Below, one piece after another: positions 47,825 through 57,755 of a stretch of DNA of 64,000 bases. The stretch is from Trichomonas vaginalis G3. Taxonomy: Eukaryota; Parabasalia; Trichomonadida; Trichomonadidae. The position numbers and the translations under genes were made by a program. Each line of letters starts with the position of its first letter. The first letter of the stretch is position 1. The notes under the pieces were generated by a model. The model had not been told where the DNA came from. It ran no database searches and saw nothing but the letters and a program-made list of their open reading frames with translations. The stretch covers positions 13,856,082 through 13,920,081 of the forward strand of contig NC_067207.1 in the NCBI RefSeq assembly GCF_026262505.1, in the 5' to 3' direction.

Positions 47825-48517
47825 TGTATTATCATTAAACTTATTGAATATTTTCCATTAGGTATATTATAGATGCACTTTCGCCCATTTAACTTTAATT
47901 GAAATTTCTGATAACATGCGTGATGCACCTAAGAAATTTGAGTAAAAACGCGAGAGGTATAAGCTTAATGCTATTTATTATTCAAAAAATTTTTGAGATT
48001 AATTTCAATCAAGAATTGTTATAAGTTTATAGCTCCACACTACAGATCACTAAACATTATTCAATACATTCTGACAAAGAGTATTATGTCATGTTTGTTT
48101 TCAACATGAATAACAACAAAATATTTTAATTTTCAATCAAAACTTATTTGGATTTTCCAATTGAGAGATTGGAAGTTCCAATCTCTCAATATTTCCAATT
48201 GCGACGGTTTTTCCAATCGGGCGGTTTTTCGAATTACGACGGTTTTTCCAATTAATTGGAAATTCCAAATAAGGGGGTATATTTATAAATTCACTGCTAT
48301 TTATAAATAGGTCTAATTAATTGTATTTTCTATTGGTAATCAAAACAAATTCTATAGTTTATATTACTTCCTATAGTGACGCCAAAGCCCTTTCAAAAAT
48401 TTAAAATACGGTGGAGTCACGACGTAAATCATTCAATATTGAGAAGTTTACATCGTGATGCCAACCCCAAAAAAGCCTAATGAATTACAAAGATATTTTA
48501 TTTGTCAAAAATAAATA
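47825..48517. other. Intergenic stretch with palindromes
   Basis: Contains a perfect hairpin with arms TTGAGAGATTGGAA and TTCCAATCTCTCAA (48159-48187), then three copies of GACGGTTTTTCCAAT-like text to about 48250. GTCACGACGTAAAT...TTTACATCGTGAT dyad lies at 48415-48460. The start (47876-47920) resembles 51571-51620 (see there). No gene is seen. Confidence 0.6.
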
Positions 48518-49041
48518 TTGCTGATTTTTAATCGAAGCAAATACAGTGAACTAAGAGATATCTTTAAATTCCATATCAACCCTTATATCGCATTGTATCA
48601 GCTCAAAATCGGAAAAGACGAAGATTTAAACTCGATTTACAAAATGATCAAAACAGAATTGATTGATTCAAAGAGATGTCTCCAAAAAATTGTTATCAAG
48701 GATATTTTAAATGTTATTATGTATAACAATCGTTATACAAAGTAATACTTGAAATAAATGATATTATCAAATGTTTTGTTTATTCAGCACTGTTTGGTAT
48801 TCGATCTCATTGTAGATATTTCCTTGCAATTGATTAAAATGTAAATGAAAAATTCGTAATGAAGAAACAGCCCTTCGTTATGCAGCAGAAAGCAATACCA
48901 AAGATACTGTTCAACTTCTTATTTCACTTGGTATAAAAATCAATGAAAATGAAAAATATGGAGAAACCGCTTTTGATTATGCAGATCATAAAAATCATGA
49001 AGAAATTATTGAAATTCTTATTTCAGATTCTGCAATTTTCG
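48518..49041 (+). pseudogene. Ankyrin/DUF3447 relic, copy 2
   Basis: Slightly longer than copy 1 at the 5' side: RSKYSELRDIFKFHINPYIA, then LYQLKIGKDEDLNSIYKMIK, to a stop after NNRYTK. Ankyrin text then follows in another frame (TALRYAAESN). Except for the 5' extension it duplicates 46128-46542. Confidence 0.82.
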
Positions 49042-49362
49042 CTTGATCTGTAAGTGGAAATTGAATTTTATGAGAAGAAAACTCTTTAAAAGCTTCTTCA
49101 ATAGATGGCCTTCTGTGGAGATTCTGGGACCAAGACATTGACTTAGATCATATACCTATTCATATATTGAATAATACATATAAATAGATAGCAAAGGAAA
49201 AGCATTTGAATGGCAATTTATCTTTTAAAAACGTAAACATTTTCCATGAACTGTCAAAATTATTTATCATTAATATCTCAAGGTCTTACTCTAAATCATG
49301 TAAAAGAAGATGTTTAACTATTTCTTGACAGCGTCAATTTTTTGATAACTGTGGTTGAAGCA
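49042..49362. other. Intergenic stretch
   Basis: No gene or repeat is seen. Confidence 0.5.
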
Positions 49363-49626
49363 TCATTGATATTTTTCCATTAACAACTGGAATACATAAC
49401 CGTTTAGTTCATACCAGAGAGCAATTAATAAGAAAACTATATTAATGCAAATGATTCCAGAAATTGCATATATTAATGTTTGGATACAATTTGAAATGCG
49501 TTGGTGAGTTATTTTTCTTTTTATAAATTTCAATAAAAAGAAGAAAGATGCCATCAATATTATAGATATTATATCGATGTCACTATGGGGTTTCCAGATA
49601 TAATCAAACAAAATATCATCATCGCC
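49363..49626 (-). CDS. Two-pass membrane tail frame downstream of an ankyrin gene
   Basis: The frame has no ATG near its start. It reads DDDILFDYIWKPHSDIDIIS, then ILMASFFFLLKFIKRKITHQ, then LIYAISGIICINIVFLLIAL, giving two strong membrane segments. It lies directly after the ankyrin gene in the -1 frame and overlaps its last codons when read back. It is probably the C-terminal part of the ankyrin protein, reached by a lost or unusual frame change, rather than a separate gene. Confidence 0.5.
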   Translation of the reverse strand, partial: GDDDILFDYIWKPHSDIDIISIILMASFFFLLKFIKRKITHQRISNCIQTLIYAISGIICINIVFLLIALWYELNGYVFQLLMEKYQ

Positions 49627-49628
49627 AG

Positions 49629-51347
49629 TTAATTTGCTGTTTGGATTAGTTTTTCCCCATGTGATTTTAATAGAGCTTCCATTTCGGAATCTTCGATCAA
49701 AGAATCAAGAAAATCAATGTTATTTTCGCGAACAATATTCATTTCAATTTTATTATTTTTGAGAATATCTTCATGTGTTTTCTTGTTAAGCATAACAGCA
49801 ATATCAAGAGGAGTCTGACCATTTTTATTTAAAGAATTTATTTCAGCACCATGAGAAATTAATATTTCGGCGCCTTCTTTATTAGATAATAATGCTGCTA
49901 TATGAAGAGGTCTATTTCCATAAAAATTTTTCCTATTGACTTTTGCACCATTTGAAATCAGAAATTCAATCATATCATTATTGTTACTTCCTAAAATTAA
50001 AGAATTTTTATAATCATCAGGGAAATTACAAATTATATCCAATTGCTTAAGTAATGGTTCCTTAACTTTTCTAGAATTATGCATTAATGCATAAATAATA
50101 GCATTATTTCCATCAAAGTCTGTTGTGTTGATTTTTGCACCATGTGAAATAAGTAATTGAGCAATTTCTTTATGATTAAATAGTAATGCTAAATATAGAG
50201 GAGTAAATCCATGTTTAGTTGCTTTGGTATTTATTTTTGAACCACGTGAAATTAGAATTTCTACAACTTTTTTATTATTATTTATGGTTGCAATATGAAG
50301 TGATGTTAAGTGGGTAATATCTCCTATTTGATCGATAATGGCCTCATGTGAATTGAGCAACTCCACCAATTCAGTGTTGTTTGGATTCACCGCAATATTA
50401 AATGCAGATCCAGACGGAAATATCTTTTGATCAATATCACTTCCTTTCATAATCAGATATTTTGCAATATCATTATGTTTTTCTTTAGCTGCAACAGAAA
50501 GCGCTGTGTCACCATTTTGATGCACATAATTAATATCTGCATCTTTTGAAAGAAAATATTCACAAAGAGACTGAATATGAAAAGCAGGAGAATATACAAA
50601 ACATCCGTTGATATCATTAGTTTGTTTTAAATATTCAAGAAATACTTGAAGATTTTTGTGATCAGCGCATTTATCTAGAGGAATTTTTAATTGGTATTTA
50701 TTTATCAATTTCATAACATTATCCATATTATGAGATGCAATTGCATTTTCCATTGTAGATGAATCGGGTTTTTGTGCTCTCAAACATTCTTTGATAATTT
50801 CTTTATTGTTTCCTAGAAATGAAGAATCAAGGCATTCTTTTGTGATCTGCACTTTGTTTGTATTTATTAGTGCCCAGAAACAATTAACTGCGCCTTGTTC
50901 GCAACAAAATTGAAGTATTTCATTGAGATTGTGATTTCCCAGTCTTAAAAAATTATATAATTTTTTCTGATCATCATTTAATAGAATTTCATTAATTGGA
51001 TTAGCAGTATCTGCTTCCGAAAGAGATCTGATGTCAAAATCGTTATCACAATGATATTCTTCATATATTCTTTTCATTAACTCTAGGTATGCATGACGAT
51101 ATTTTAATCTATGAAGCCCAACTTTTCTCATCGAATGAATCATCTCTTGTGGTGTAAAATATCCAGCATCTATCAAGTTATCTTTGATTTCGTTGTATAA
51201 TCCTGTTGTTGAGTTTATTTCATCTGAATTTAAATTGTATATTAGATTCCATGTATCAATGTATTCCTTGTACTTATTCATAAGTGTATTATAACGTTTG
51301 AATGCTTTGTCTTCATCTATTAGTAGATTAATAAAGAGAAATATCAT
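49629..51347 (-). CDS. Ankyrin-repeat protein with DUF3447 region (572 aa)
   Basis: The N-terminal 280 residues are of DUF3447 type (MNKYKEYIDTWNLIYNL, GNHNLNEILQFCCEQGAVNC). About eight ankyrin repeats follow, such as GDTALSVAAKEKHNDIAKYL, TSLHIATINNNKKVVEILIS, TPLYLALLFNHKEIAQLLIS and RPLHIAALLSNKEGAEILIS. The start at 51347 gives a slightly long N-terminus; MNKYKEY at about residue 23 is an alternative. Repeats are diverged at DNA level, unlike those of the gene at 108-1547, so this copy is older or more constrained. Confidence 0.85.
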   Translation of the reverse strand: MIFLFINLLIDEDKAFKRYNTLMNKYKEYIDTWNLIYNLNSDEINSTTGLYNEIKDNLIDAGYFTPQEMIHSMRKVGLHRLKYRHAYLELMKRIYEEYHCDNDFDIRSLSEADTANPINEILLNDDQKKLYNFLRLGNHNLNEILQFCCEQGAVNCFWALINTNKVQITKECLDSSFLGNNKEIIKECLRAQKPDSSTMENAIASHNMDNVMKLINKYQLKIPLDKCADHKNLQVFLEYLKQTNDINGCFVYSPAFHIQSLCEYFLSKDADINYVHQNGDTALSVAAKEKHNDIAKYLIMKGSDIDQKIFPSGSAFNIAVNPNNTELVELLNSHEAIIDQIGDITHLTSLHIATINNNKKVVEILISRGSKINTKATKHGFTPLYLALLFNHKEIAQLLISHGAKINTTDFDGNNAIIYALMHNSRKVKEPLLKQLDIICNFPDDYKNSLILGSNNNDMIEFLISNGAKVNRKNFYGNRPLHIAALLSNKEGAEILISHGAEINSLNKNGQTPLDIAVMLNKKTHEDILKNNKIEMNIVRENNIDFLDSLIEDSEMEALLKSHGEKLIQTAN

Positions 51348-51896
51348 GAATTGTAAAGTTAGAATAAAATTTCCAATTTGTAAAGTTATAATAAAATTTA
51401 TCGTTTTCGCCTCAAATACATATACTTATTTTGCTACTCTTCTGATTGATATATTTCAATTCTTGCCTATGGGCACATATTTTTATATAACACTTTAGCA
51501 TCTTATTATTTCATTTACTGGAAAATCTTGAAATTGGTGATGAGAATTCTTTTTTTCCATTGTATATTTTAAAAGTGCACTTACACCCACCTGACTTTAA
51601 TTCAAATTTCTGACAATCTGCATGAAACTATATTGAATGTCATACGGGGGTAAGTGTGCCCTTGAAAGCATTTTTGGTTTAGGTTAAATGGAAATGATGT
51701 GTAAAATTTTGAGTCTCAAAATTTGAGACTTTCAATGTGAAAATGCAGAGTTTTGAAGTCTCAAACAGCTCTAGAATTTAAAAAAAGGTGAGGGATAAAT
51801 TTGAAAACAAAAAAAGCTGGATGTGAGTTTTAGCAAATAAAAAAATATCTTTTTTTCAAGACAAAAAATTATATAAATAAAAATATAAATAAAAAG
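51348..51896. other. Intergenic stretch with a dispersed palindromic element
   Basis: At 51571-51665 the text AAGTGCACTTACACCCACC returns inverted as GGGGGTAAGTGTGCCCTT, giving a MITE-like 95-bp unit. The left half (GTGCACTT, then GACTTTAATTCAAATTTCTG) matches 47878-47920. No gene is seen. Confidence 0.55.
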
Positions 51897-53345
51897 TTAA
51901 CGATTTCCACGGAATCTATTTCCAACGAACAAGTTTGGATTTGCCAGTTCCTTCTTAATTCTTTCTTCTTCAGCAGCCCATCCATCTACCATTGCCTTTA
52001 CACGTGCCGCATCTTCAGCCTTTTCCTTAGCCTCTCTTTCTGCTTTCATTCTGCTCTGTGCCTGTAACATCTCGTATTGGTTCTTGATTCTGAGAAGTCT
52101 CTGTTCCTTCTCTTCCTGTTCGATCTGTTTCTCGAACTCGAGCTCCTCTTCAAGGCGCTTAGTCTCAGCAAGCTTCTCCTGGCGTTGCTTGATCTTCTCG
52201 TTCTCGTGGAGCTGTATTGTCTTAATGCGATCGTCAACGGCATCGAGCATAAGTTTTCTACGGGCTTCAGCATCTTTGCGGCGGAGTTCGTCATCGCGAT
52301 CGTTAGCTTCCTGTTGAGCGCGCTGTAAGAACATTTCGGAACGGTTATCTTCTGCGGCCTTCTTGTTCAATTGAGTCTCGAATAATTTTCTGTTCATCTC
52401 TGCTTTGCGGTTTCTAACGATGCGCTCGACGAGCTCATCTTCTTCCTGTTGACGAAGCTCTTCAGCAGCTTGAGCAGCGTATTTGGCATCAAGTGCTTTA
52501 TCGTCTTCGATAATTTTACGGCGAGTAGCGATCTGTTCGGAGTTAAGCTTATCAAGTTCCTGGCGACGTTCGGCCTGCTGTTGGGCTTTCTTCTCGGCAG
52601 CCTCTTTAGCAGCCTTAATTTGACTTTCGACTGTAGTTCTGAATTCCAAGCTTTCTTTGTATTCCTGTTCTTTCTGCGTTTTGACTAATTGTGATTTCTC
52701 GTTCATTTGGGCTAACCATGTCTCTCTGTTCTGCATTAACTTTTGGCGATGATCGTCCTTAGCGTTAGCCTGCTCTTCTTTCCATTTAGCTACGTTCTCC
52801 TTAACTGTAGCAGCGTATTGCTCTTCAGCCTGGTCGCCTTTCTGGCGCTCAAGCTCCTTTTCAATAACTTGTTGATCTCTCTCCTTAATTACCTGGCGCT
52901 GAAGTGCTTCAGAAACCTGGTGACGGAGAGGATCGCATGAATCACGCCATCCTTGTTCGTTCTTTTCAGCAACGTATTTATCATGTTCCTCTTGGCGACG
53001 AGTTCTTAATGCTGTAAGTTGTTGTTTAAGGCGGTCACGACGTTTAGCTGGAGTTTCTACTGTATTTTGAATTTCAACTGAATATTGGTTTTCTTCATTT
53101 TCGAGAAGTTGTGCAAGTTTATTACGACGCTCCTCGAGTTCATCCTGGTATTTCTTGACACGTTCTTGCGCTCTTCGTCTGAGCTCTCCGCCTTGATAAC
53201 GATTTAATGTACGTTGTTCAAATTGTGCGCGCTGCCTTGTTAAATTATCTTCGGCAGCAGCCTCGTTATAGAATCTGTTTGCTTCTTCACGAGCCCTACG
53301 TTCCATAAGGAACTGGAGGCCGAGAGACCTGCCTGGACGCGACAT
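51897..53345 (-). CDS. CFAP53: CFAP53 (CCDC11)-like axonemal microtubule inner protein
   Basis: 482 residues, almost entirely coiled coil with a trichoplein/plectin-type (TPH) region. The N-terminal block ERRNKLAQLLENEENQYSVE and KQQLTALRTRRQEEHDKYVA with EQGWRDSCDPLRHQVSEA are diagnostic of CFAP53. The protein lies inside doublet microtubules of cilia and stabilises the axoneme, fitting a flagellate. Length is close to the family norm (about 500). Codons are clearly more GC-rich than in the neighbours, as expected for a conserved, well-expressed gene. It is intact. Confidence 0.85.
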   Translation of the reverse strand: MSRPGRSLGLQFLMERRAREEANRFYNEAAAEDNLTRQRAQFEQRTLNRYQGGELRRRAQERVKKYQDELEERRNKLAQLLENEENQYSVEIQNTVETPAKRRDRLKQQLTALRTRRQEEHDKYVAEKNEQGWRDSCDPLRHQVSEALQRQVIKERDQQVIEKELERQKGDQAEEQYAATVKENVAKWKEEQANAKDDHRQKLMQNRETWLAQMNEKSQLVKTQKEQEYKESLEFRTTVESQIKAAKEAAEKKAQQQAERRQELDKLNSEQIATRRKIIEDDKALDAKYAAQAAEELRQQEEDELVERIVRNRKAEMNRKLFETQLNKKAAEDNRSEMFLQRAQQEANDRDDELRRKDAEARRKLMLDAVDDRIKTIQLHENEKIKQRQEKLAETKRLEEELEFEKQIEQEEKEQRLLRIKNQYEMLQAQSRMKAEREAKEKAEDAARVKAMVDGWAAEEERIKKELANPNLFVGNRFRGNR

Positions 53346-54015
53346 TACTGCTTGTAACGTATCAAAACCGCAGAATTTTCTGAAGTTTGCATTTTTCTGT
53401 TTTCGTTGGTATTCGGCTTTCTGAGGAGATACAAGGATTGAGATATAAATGGAAGATACTTTGTCAAGAACTCTATAATTTCTCCCTTTGGACTTCTTTC
53501 ATTTCTTGAATTATATCATTTCATTCTTTATTAACTTAATATCTGATAATTTGACTTCTTAAAATGAAATAAATGAACTTAATATTTGCATTCTAGATGG
53601 ATCATGTCATTTGGTTAGCAATTTTGTAAAAGAATATTGTTTATTATTTTTCAAAAATAACATATTTCTAGTCAATTGTCAATATCTTAGTCATTTGTGA
53701 TGTTTTTATGTTTGAACCATTCATAAGATAGTTATGAATTCATTGAATTTCATCATTAATGAATTTGATATAACTTATCTTTCATTTGTTTGAATGCTTT
53801 GAATAGAATTGTAGCTAAACACAACTAAAATTAGGATTTAACAATTTGAAAATAGATATTTTTGAAAAAATAATTCTATTTGAGAAAAAAAAAGTTATCA
53901 GTTGTGTGTTTTGGATACAATACAATTTCTTAATATAAATATCATGGAAATGATTTTAAAATGAAAGATATAATTAATTATTTTCTTTTCTAAAGTAAGA
54001 CACATAAAAACTATA
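53346..54015. other. AT-rich intergenic stretch
   Basis: Separates the 5' end of the CFAP53-like gene from the 3' end of the TPR gene. No gene or notable repeat is seen. Confidence 0.6.
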
Positions 54016-54912
54016 TCAATTGTATGAAAGAATGCTAAAATCGATAAGGTTTTGGAGTAATTTTTTGTCGTAATCAGGAATTTCATATTCAACTCCAAAG
54101 AAGCGCCTTGCCAGTATATTATCTGTATTGTTGGGTGTCATTCTGTTCATCTCATCAATAGCTTCTTCTCTTGCGAGAAGTGCCTCTTCATATTGAGGAT
54201 CTTTATTGATAGCGATATCGTAGTAGTCTAAAGCTTTAAATATCTTGCCAGAGTCCATGTATGCCTTTCCCATGCGAACATAAGCTTTCACGAAATCACT
54301 ATTTAATTCCAAAGTCCACTGGCAATCGGAAATTGCCATACTTGGATGCTCTGTAGCCAGATATGCTGATGCTCTGTTTGAGTGATTAATATGGTTCAAT
54401 GGATTATGGAAAATTGCAGAATTATATTTTGCAATAGCTCCGCCAAAGTCTCCTGACTTATAAATTACATTTCCTTGGGCTTTGATCTCTTCAGACTCTG
54501 TTTTGTTTATGGTTGTTGTTTTTTGTTTCAGCTTTTCCACTCTATTTTGATTGAATTTTTCATTTTCTATTAATTCATCGTGAGATTTTCTGAATTTGAG
54601 CGTTAATGGTGGAGGGAATTTCTCCATATTAAATAATTCTTCATCAGTCGGTGAATGTTTCAAAGAATTTTCTGTTTCTTCAGATGTTTCTTCCAAAACT
54701 TTGGTGGCTTGTTGGCACATTGTGTTCATCATTGTCATTATTGAGGATTTTTGCTGTTCAGAAAGTGTTCGAGGGGTGACCGAAGAAGGATTTTTTAAAA
54801 TTTCTGTAATTTGTTGCACGGAAGACTCAGTTTTCTGGTCTTCAAGTGCAATTTCGTGGATTAAGTTTGAGTCAACCCACTCCATAACAGGGTGGGAGAA
54901 TTGAGAATTCAT
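54016..54912 (-). CDS. SGT/STI1-like TPR co-chaperone
   Basis: I prefer the ATG at 54912 (MNSQFSHPVMEWVDSNLIHE), which resembles SGT-type N-termini; an upstream ATG at 55017 would add 35 residues. Three TPRs run from about residue 155 to 260: SEEIKAQGNVIYKSGDFGGA, NHSNRASAYLATEHPSMAIS, KAYVRMGKAYMDSGKIFKAL. Lys, Asn, Asn, Lys and Arg of the carboxylate clamp are present, predicting binding to the EEVD tails of Hsp70 or Hsp90. The Gln-rich C-terminus of SGT is absent. The gene is intact. Confidence 0.72.
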   Translation of the reverse strand: MNSQFSHPVMEWVDSNLIHEIALEDQKTESSVQQITEILKNPSSVTPRTLSEQQKSSIMTMMNTMCQQATKVLEETSEETENSLKHSPTDEELFNMEKFPPPLTLKFRKSHDELIENEKFNQNRVEKLKQKTTTINKTESEEIKAQGNVIYKSGDFGGAIAKYNSAIFHNPLNHINHSNRASAYLATEHPSMAISDCQWTLELNSDFVKAYVRMGKAYMDSGKIFKALDYYDIAINKDPQYEEALLAREEAIDEMNRMTPNNTDNILARRFFGVEYEIPDYDKKLLQNLIDFSILSYN

Positions 54913-55017
54913 TGAAAATTTATCCGCAAAAAAAATTTCAACCACTATCGGCGTGAAGCTGGGAAAATCAAAATAATGACTCCTTCGAATTAAAACGCTA
55001 ACTGGCTTAGAAAACAT

Positions 55018-55939
55018 TTGTCCGTGGCACTTCCTAAGGATATTTAATCTATTGATAAATGGATTTCGCGATCCTCGAAGTAAAAATTAAGTAAACTGAT
55101 ACACTTTTTTGTCTCAATTTTAGCTTGAATTAAAAAAAATTGGAATTGTCGATTTAAAATTGGTAAAAAAGGGGGTTGGCGTCCTAAGGCGTCCTAGTGT
55201 AAATTTCTCAAAATTGTGATATTTACATCACATTTTTGAGAGGTTTATGGGCGTCCTAAGGGAAAATTGAATAGCTAGGGCGTCCCGAATTTTCATTCTA
55301 AGATTTAAATATATTATATACTTAAGTATACTACAAGAAATATAAAAATTAAATTTTTATTATGTTAACTTATAAGAAAATTTTTTGAATTATCGTTGAT
55401 TTATTGTAATCTTTCCAGGCTATACTTTTGAAATCAACTTTACCTGTCATACGCATTAATGTAGTAGATGTCCAGGTGTAGCTATTATATCCCAGCAACA
55501 TTGGTATTTTATCATTGTAAGATATCAAAATGAAGCGTTTTTTCAGATATAATTTTTCGTAAATTTTTCAAAAATAAGATGGTAAAAAAGCCTCGACTTG
55601 CTCGAAAAATAACAATTTTTTTTACTTGTAAAAATAACCTTTTTACAGCATGGGCAGCTATTCAATCACTATTTCTTTTTCTAAAAGTATATTTTTCAAA
55701 AAAAATTAAGATCAAATTCGACAATTTCTTGATGAAAGCAAAAATATTACACATACTTCTAGATGCATGGGATAAAATATGCAATTATTCAATCAATTCG
55801 CATGATTTGAAAAAAAAAATCTAAATTTGATAAAAATGTAGAAATTTTTTATTTTGAACTTGAGATTCGATTTTTTTGATCCAATTTGTGAATTTTTTTT
55901 TGATCGGAATTTCAATTAATTTGTTGATCAAAAATGACC
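55018..55939. other. Intergenic stretch with a GGCGTCC repeat unit
   Basis: At 55170-55290 GGCGTCC occurs four times, around a dyad TCTCAAAA...TTTTGAGA with inner TGTGAT/ATCACA. This may be a small MITE. An 81-residue frame at 55579-55824 lacks protein character. No gene is called. Confidence 0.5.
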
Positions 55940-56833
55940 TCACAATGTTTGATCATAAGTGAAGTCATCTTCATGGGTATTTAGAAATTCCAAGAGAAAT
56001 TGCTTATTTCTCGCAGATGTAATATCTGAGAAAATCGAATTTAAATATTCATAGAAACCCAAATCATTCTCCGGTTCGAATAATTCATCTGTTGCTTTTT
56101 CTGTTTTTTCTATGAATTTTAATAATTTGATTAATAAATCTTCATCAGGAAGAATTATTGCTGCATTTGTGATAAAATTCCATATTGAGGTAATATGGCA
56201 ATAATTACATTTATAAAATGTAATTTTATCCAAAATTTTTTGGCAAATTCGCATAATAGCATTAATATTTGAAGCTGAGATTAAACCTGTGATTACTTCT
56301 GTAACTTTTGGAAAATCATCGCAATTTAATATCTCTTTATATTGAATTGAGAAATAAAAAAAATCAAATGGATTCATTTCTTCAATTTCAAGGAGATTGT
56401 AAAAATTGATAGAAGTGTTATTGCAACAAATTGTATTTGCAGCAAAAAATATCATTTGCTCGATTCCATTTTTGGAATAAATTTGCTGGAACAATGTTAA
56501 ATTAAAACAGTTGCTTAATTTTTCTTCATTGTTTTCATAAAAAAGTAACAAGTTTGCAACTGAAATTTCAAAATTTTGATAATTGCCAGTTATTTCAGTA
56601 AATATATATATTTGCTTTTCTTCATCTAAAAATGGCAAATATTGATTTGCAATATTAACTAAAGTTTGGGATAAATTGTTCCAGTTTGATTTTACAATTT
56701 GTGAGCACATTATGTAATATGTAAATTTATCCGCTTTGTAGGAATTTAAAATTGTTTGTTGTTCTGTTTCAGTTAAATTACTGAATTTTTCAAGATTAAT
56801 ATTGTGATAAAAAATAGAATCCTTGAAAAACAA
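55940..56833 (-). CDS. Helical protein, unassigned, without a clear start
   Basis: The open frame has about 297 codons of alpha-helical, HEAT/ARM-like text (PDEDLLIKLLKFIEKTEKAT; LGFYEYLNSIFSDITSARNK). Upstream of the first ATG (56709, MCSQIVKSNWNNLSQTLVNI) the frame still looks coding (NLTETEQQTILNSYKADKFT), but there is no ATG before a stop. The gene may therefore be 5'-truncated or begin at 56709. It is divergent from the next gene. I do not recognise a family. Confidence 0.55.
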   Translation of the reverse strand: MFFKDSIFYHNINLEKFSNLTETEQQTILNSYKADKFTYYIMCSQIVKSNWNNLSQTLVNIANQYLPFLDEEKQIYIFTEITGNYQNFEISVANLLLFYENNEEKLSNCFNLTLFQQIYSKNGIEQMIFFAANTICCNNTSINFYNLLEIEEMNPFDFFYFSIQYKEILNCDDFPKVTEVITGLISASNINAIMRICQKILDKITFYKCNYCHITSIWNFITNAAIILPDEDLLIKLLKFIEKTEKATDELFEPENDLGFYEYLNSIFSDITSARNKQFLLEFLNTHEDDFTYDQTL

Positions 56834-56842
56834 TTATCGAAA

Positions 56843-57118
56843 ATGCGCTCGTTATTGGGAATTCTTCCTACTACAAATGCTATTGTTGGGCCGTCAAAAC
56901 AAGTTTCAGTTAATAGCAAGCAAAATTCTGAAAAAAATAAGAAAAAATCTTCCATAACAACAAAATCAAACAATAAAAAACAAAATTCATCCGACAATCC
57001 TCCTAAACGTAAAGCTCCTATTTCGGAAAGGATTCTCAGCGATAATAACTTATATTTTCAAGTTCATCGAAAGAGATCGAAAAGCAAACGTTCCACATCT
57101 ACAGAGAAAAAGAATTGA
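56843..57118 (+). CDS. 91-residue basic protein
   Basis: Begins MRSLLGILPTTNAIVGPSKQ. It is Lys/Ser/Asn-rich with SDNPPKRKAPISERIL and an end HRKRSKSKRSTSTEKK, resembling nuclear-localisation text. It is disordered. A nuclear role is inferred. It is divergent from the minus-strand gene whose open frame ends 10 bp away. Confidence 0.5.
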   Translation: MRSLLGILPTTNAIVGPSKQVSVNSKQNSEKNKKKSSITTKSNNKKQNSSDNPPKRKAPISERILSDNNLYFQVHRKRSKSKRSTSTEKKN

Positions 57119-57461
57119 TATATGAAGTCTAATTCCTTTTATAACTACTATATTTTTATTCTTATGACTAAAAAATAATATATTATTTAACAATTTTCAT
57201 TTTTTTCTTTTCACAATTTCGTTTTATTTCCATTTATTGTTAAATGATTTTTAGCATACACCTTTCTTTGTTCATCTTCTAAATACAATTTATTTTTTCT
57301 TAGATATAATTCTATTCATTCAATTCGATCGTCATTTTTCAGTACATGATCGTAATTTTCAATTATTGATCGCGATTTTACTTCAGAATTTGTTTGCAAT
57401 ATTGCTTATCAAAATTATATCTCTATTCTCTCATTTCTGTTTAGTCAATATCATTACACTC

Positions 57462-57462
<1 letters not shown>
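57119..57462. other. AT-rich flank left of Polinton B
   Basis: No gene is seen. The A-tract and terminus of element B begin at 57463. Confidence 0.6.
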
Positions 57463-57497
<35 letters not shown>

Positions 57498-57501
57498 AAG
57501 T

Positions 57502-57534
57502 GGGGCTTCCAGGCACTTCGTGCCCTCTAGCCCT
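57502..57534. repeat. Terminal hairpin of Polinton B
   Basis: Outer stem GGGGCT/AGCCC and inner stem GGCAC-TTC-GTGCC, followed by GAAGATGTTTAGTAT, as at the right end of element A. Confidence 0.85.
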
Positions 57535-57575
57535 GAAGATGTTTAGTATAAATGAAGTTTTTATTCGGAAAATTG

Positions 57576-57684
57576 TTAGTCTTCTGGTGTGAATTCGGAG
57601 GACTCTTCTTGGATAGAGTCTTGTATTTCCTCCTCCATTGCTTCTGGGTCGAAAACATTATATAATGTGTCGCTTTTCACAAAT
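57576..57684 (-). pseudogene. Tail of an unidentified element gene, Polinton B
   Basis: Minus-strand text LYNVFDPEAMEEEIQDSIQE then ESSEFTPED and a stop. Only an acidic C-terminal piece is present, between the terminus and the methyltransferase. Element A has unrelated sequence in this slot, so the elements differ here. Confidence 0.45.
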
Positions 57685-57755
57685 TATATATGTTTTCATG
57701 TTTTGTCACTTTTCTGTCACTTTTCAGGGAAAAACATTTTTATTATTATATATAA

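Noticed and set aside
55579-55824. 81-residue basic frame
   Set aside because: AT-rich random composition, no motif, and no supporting context.
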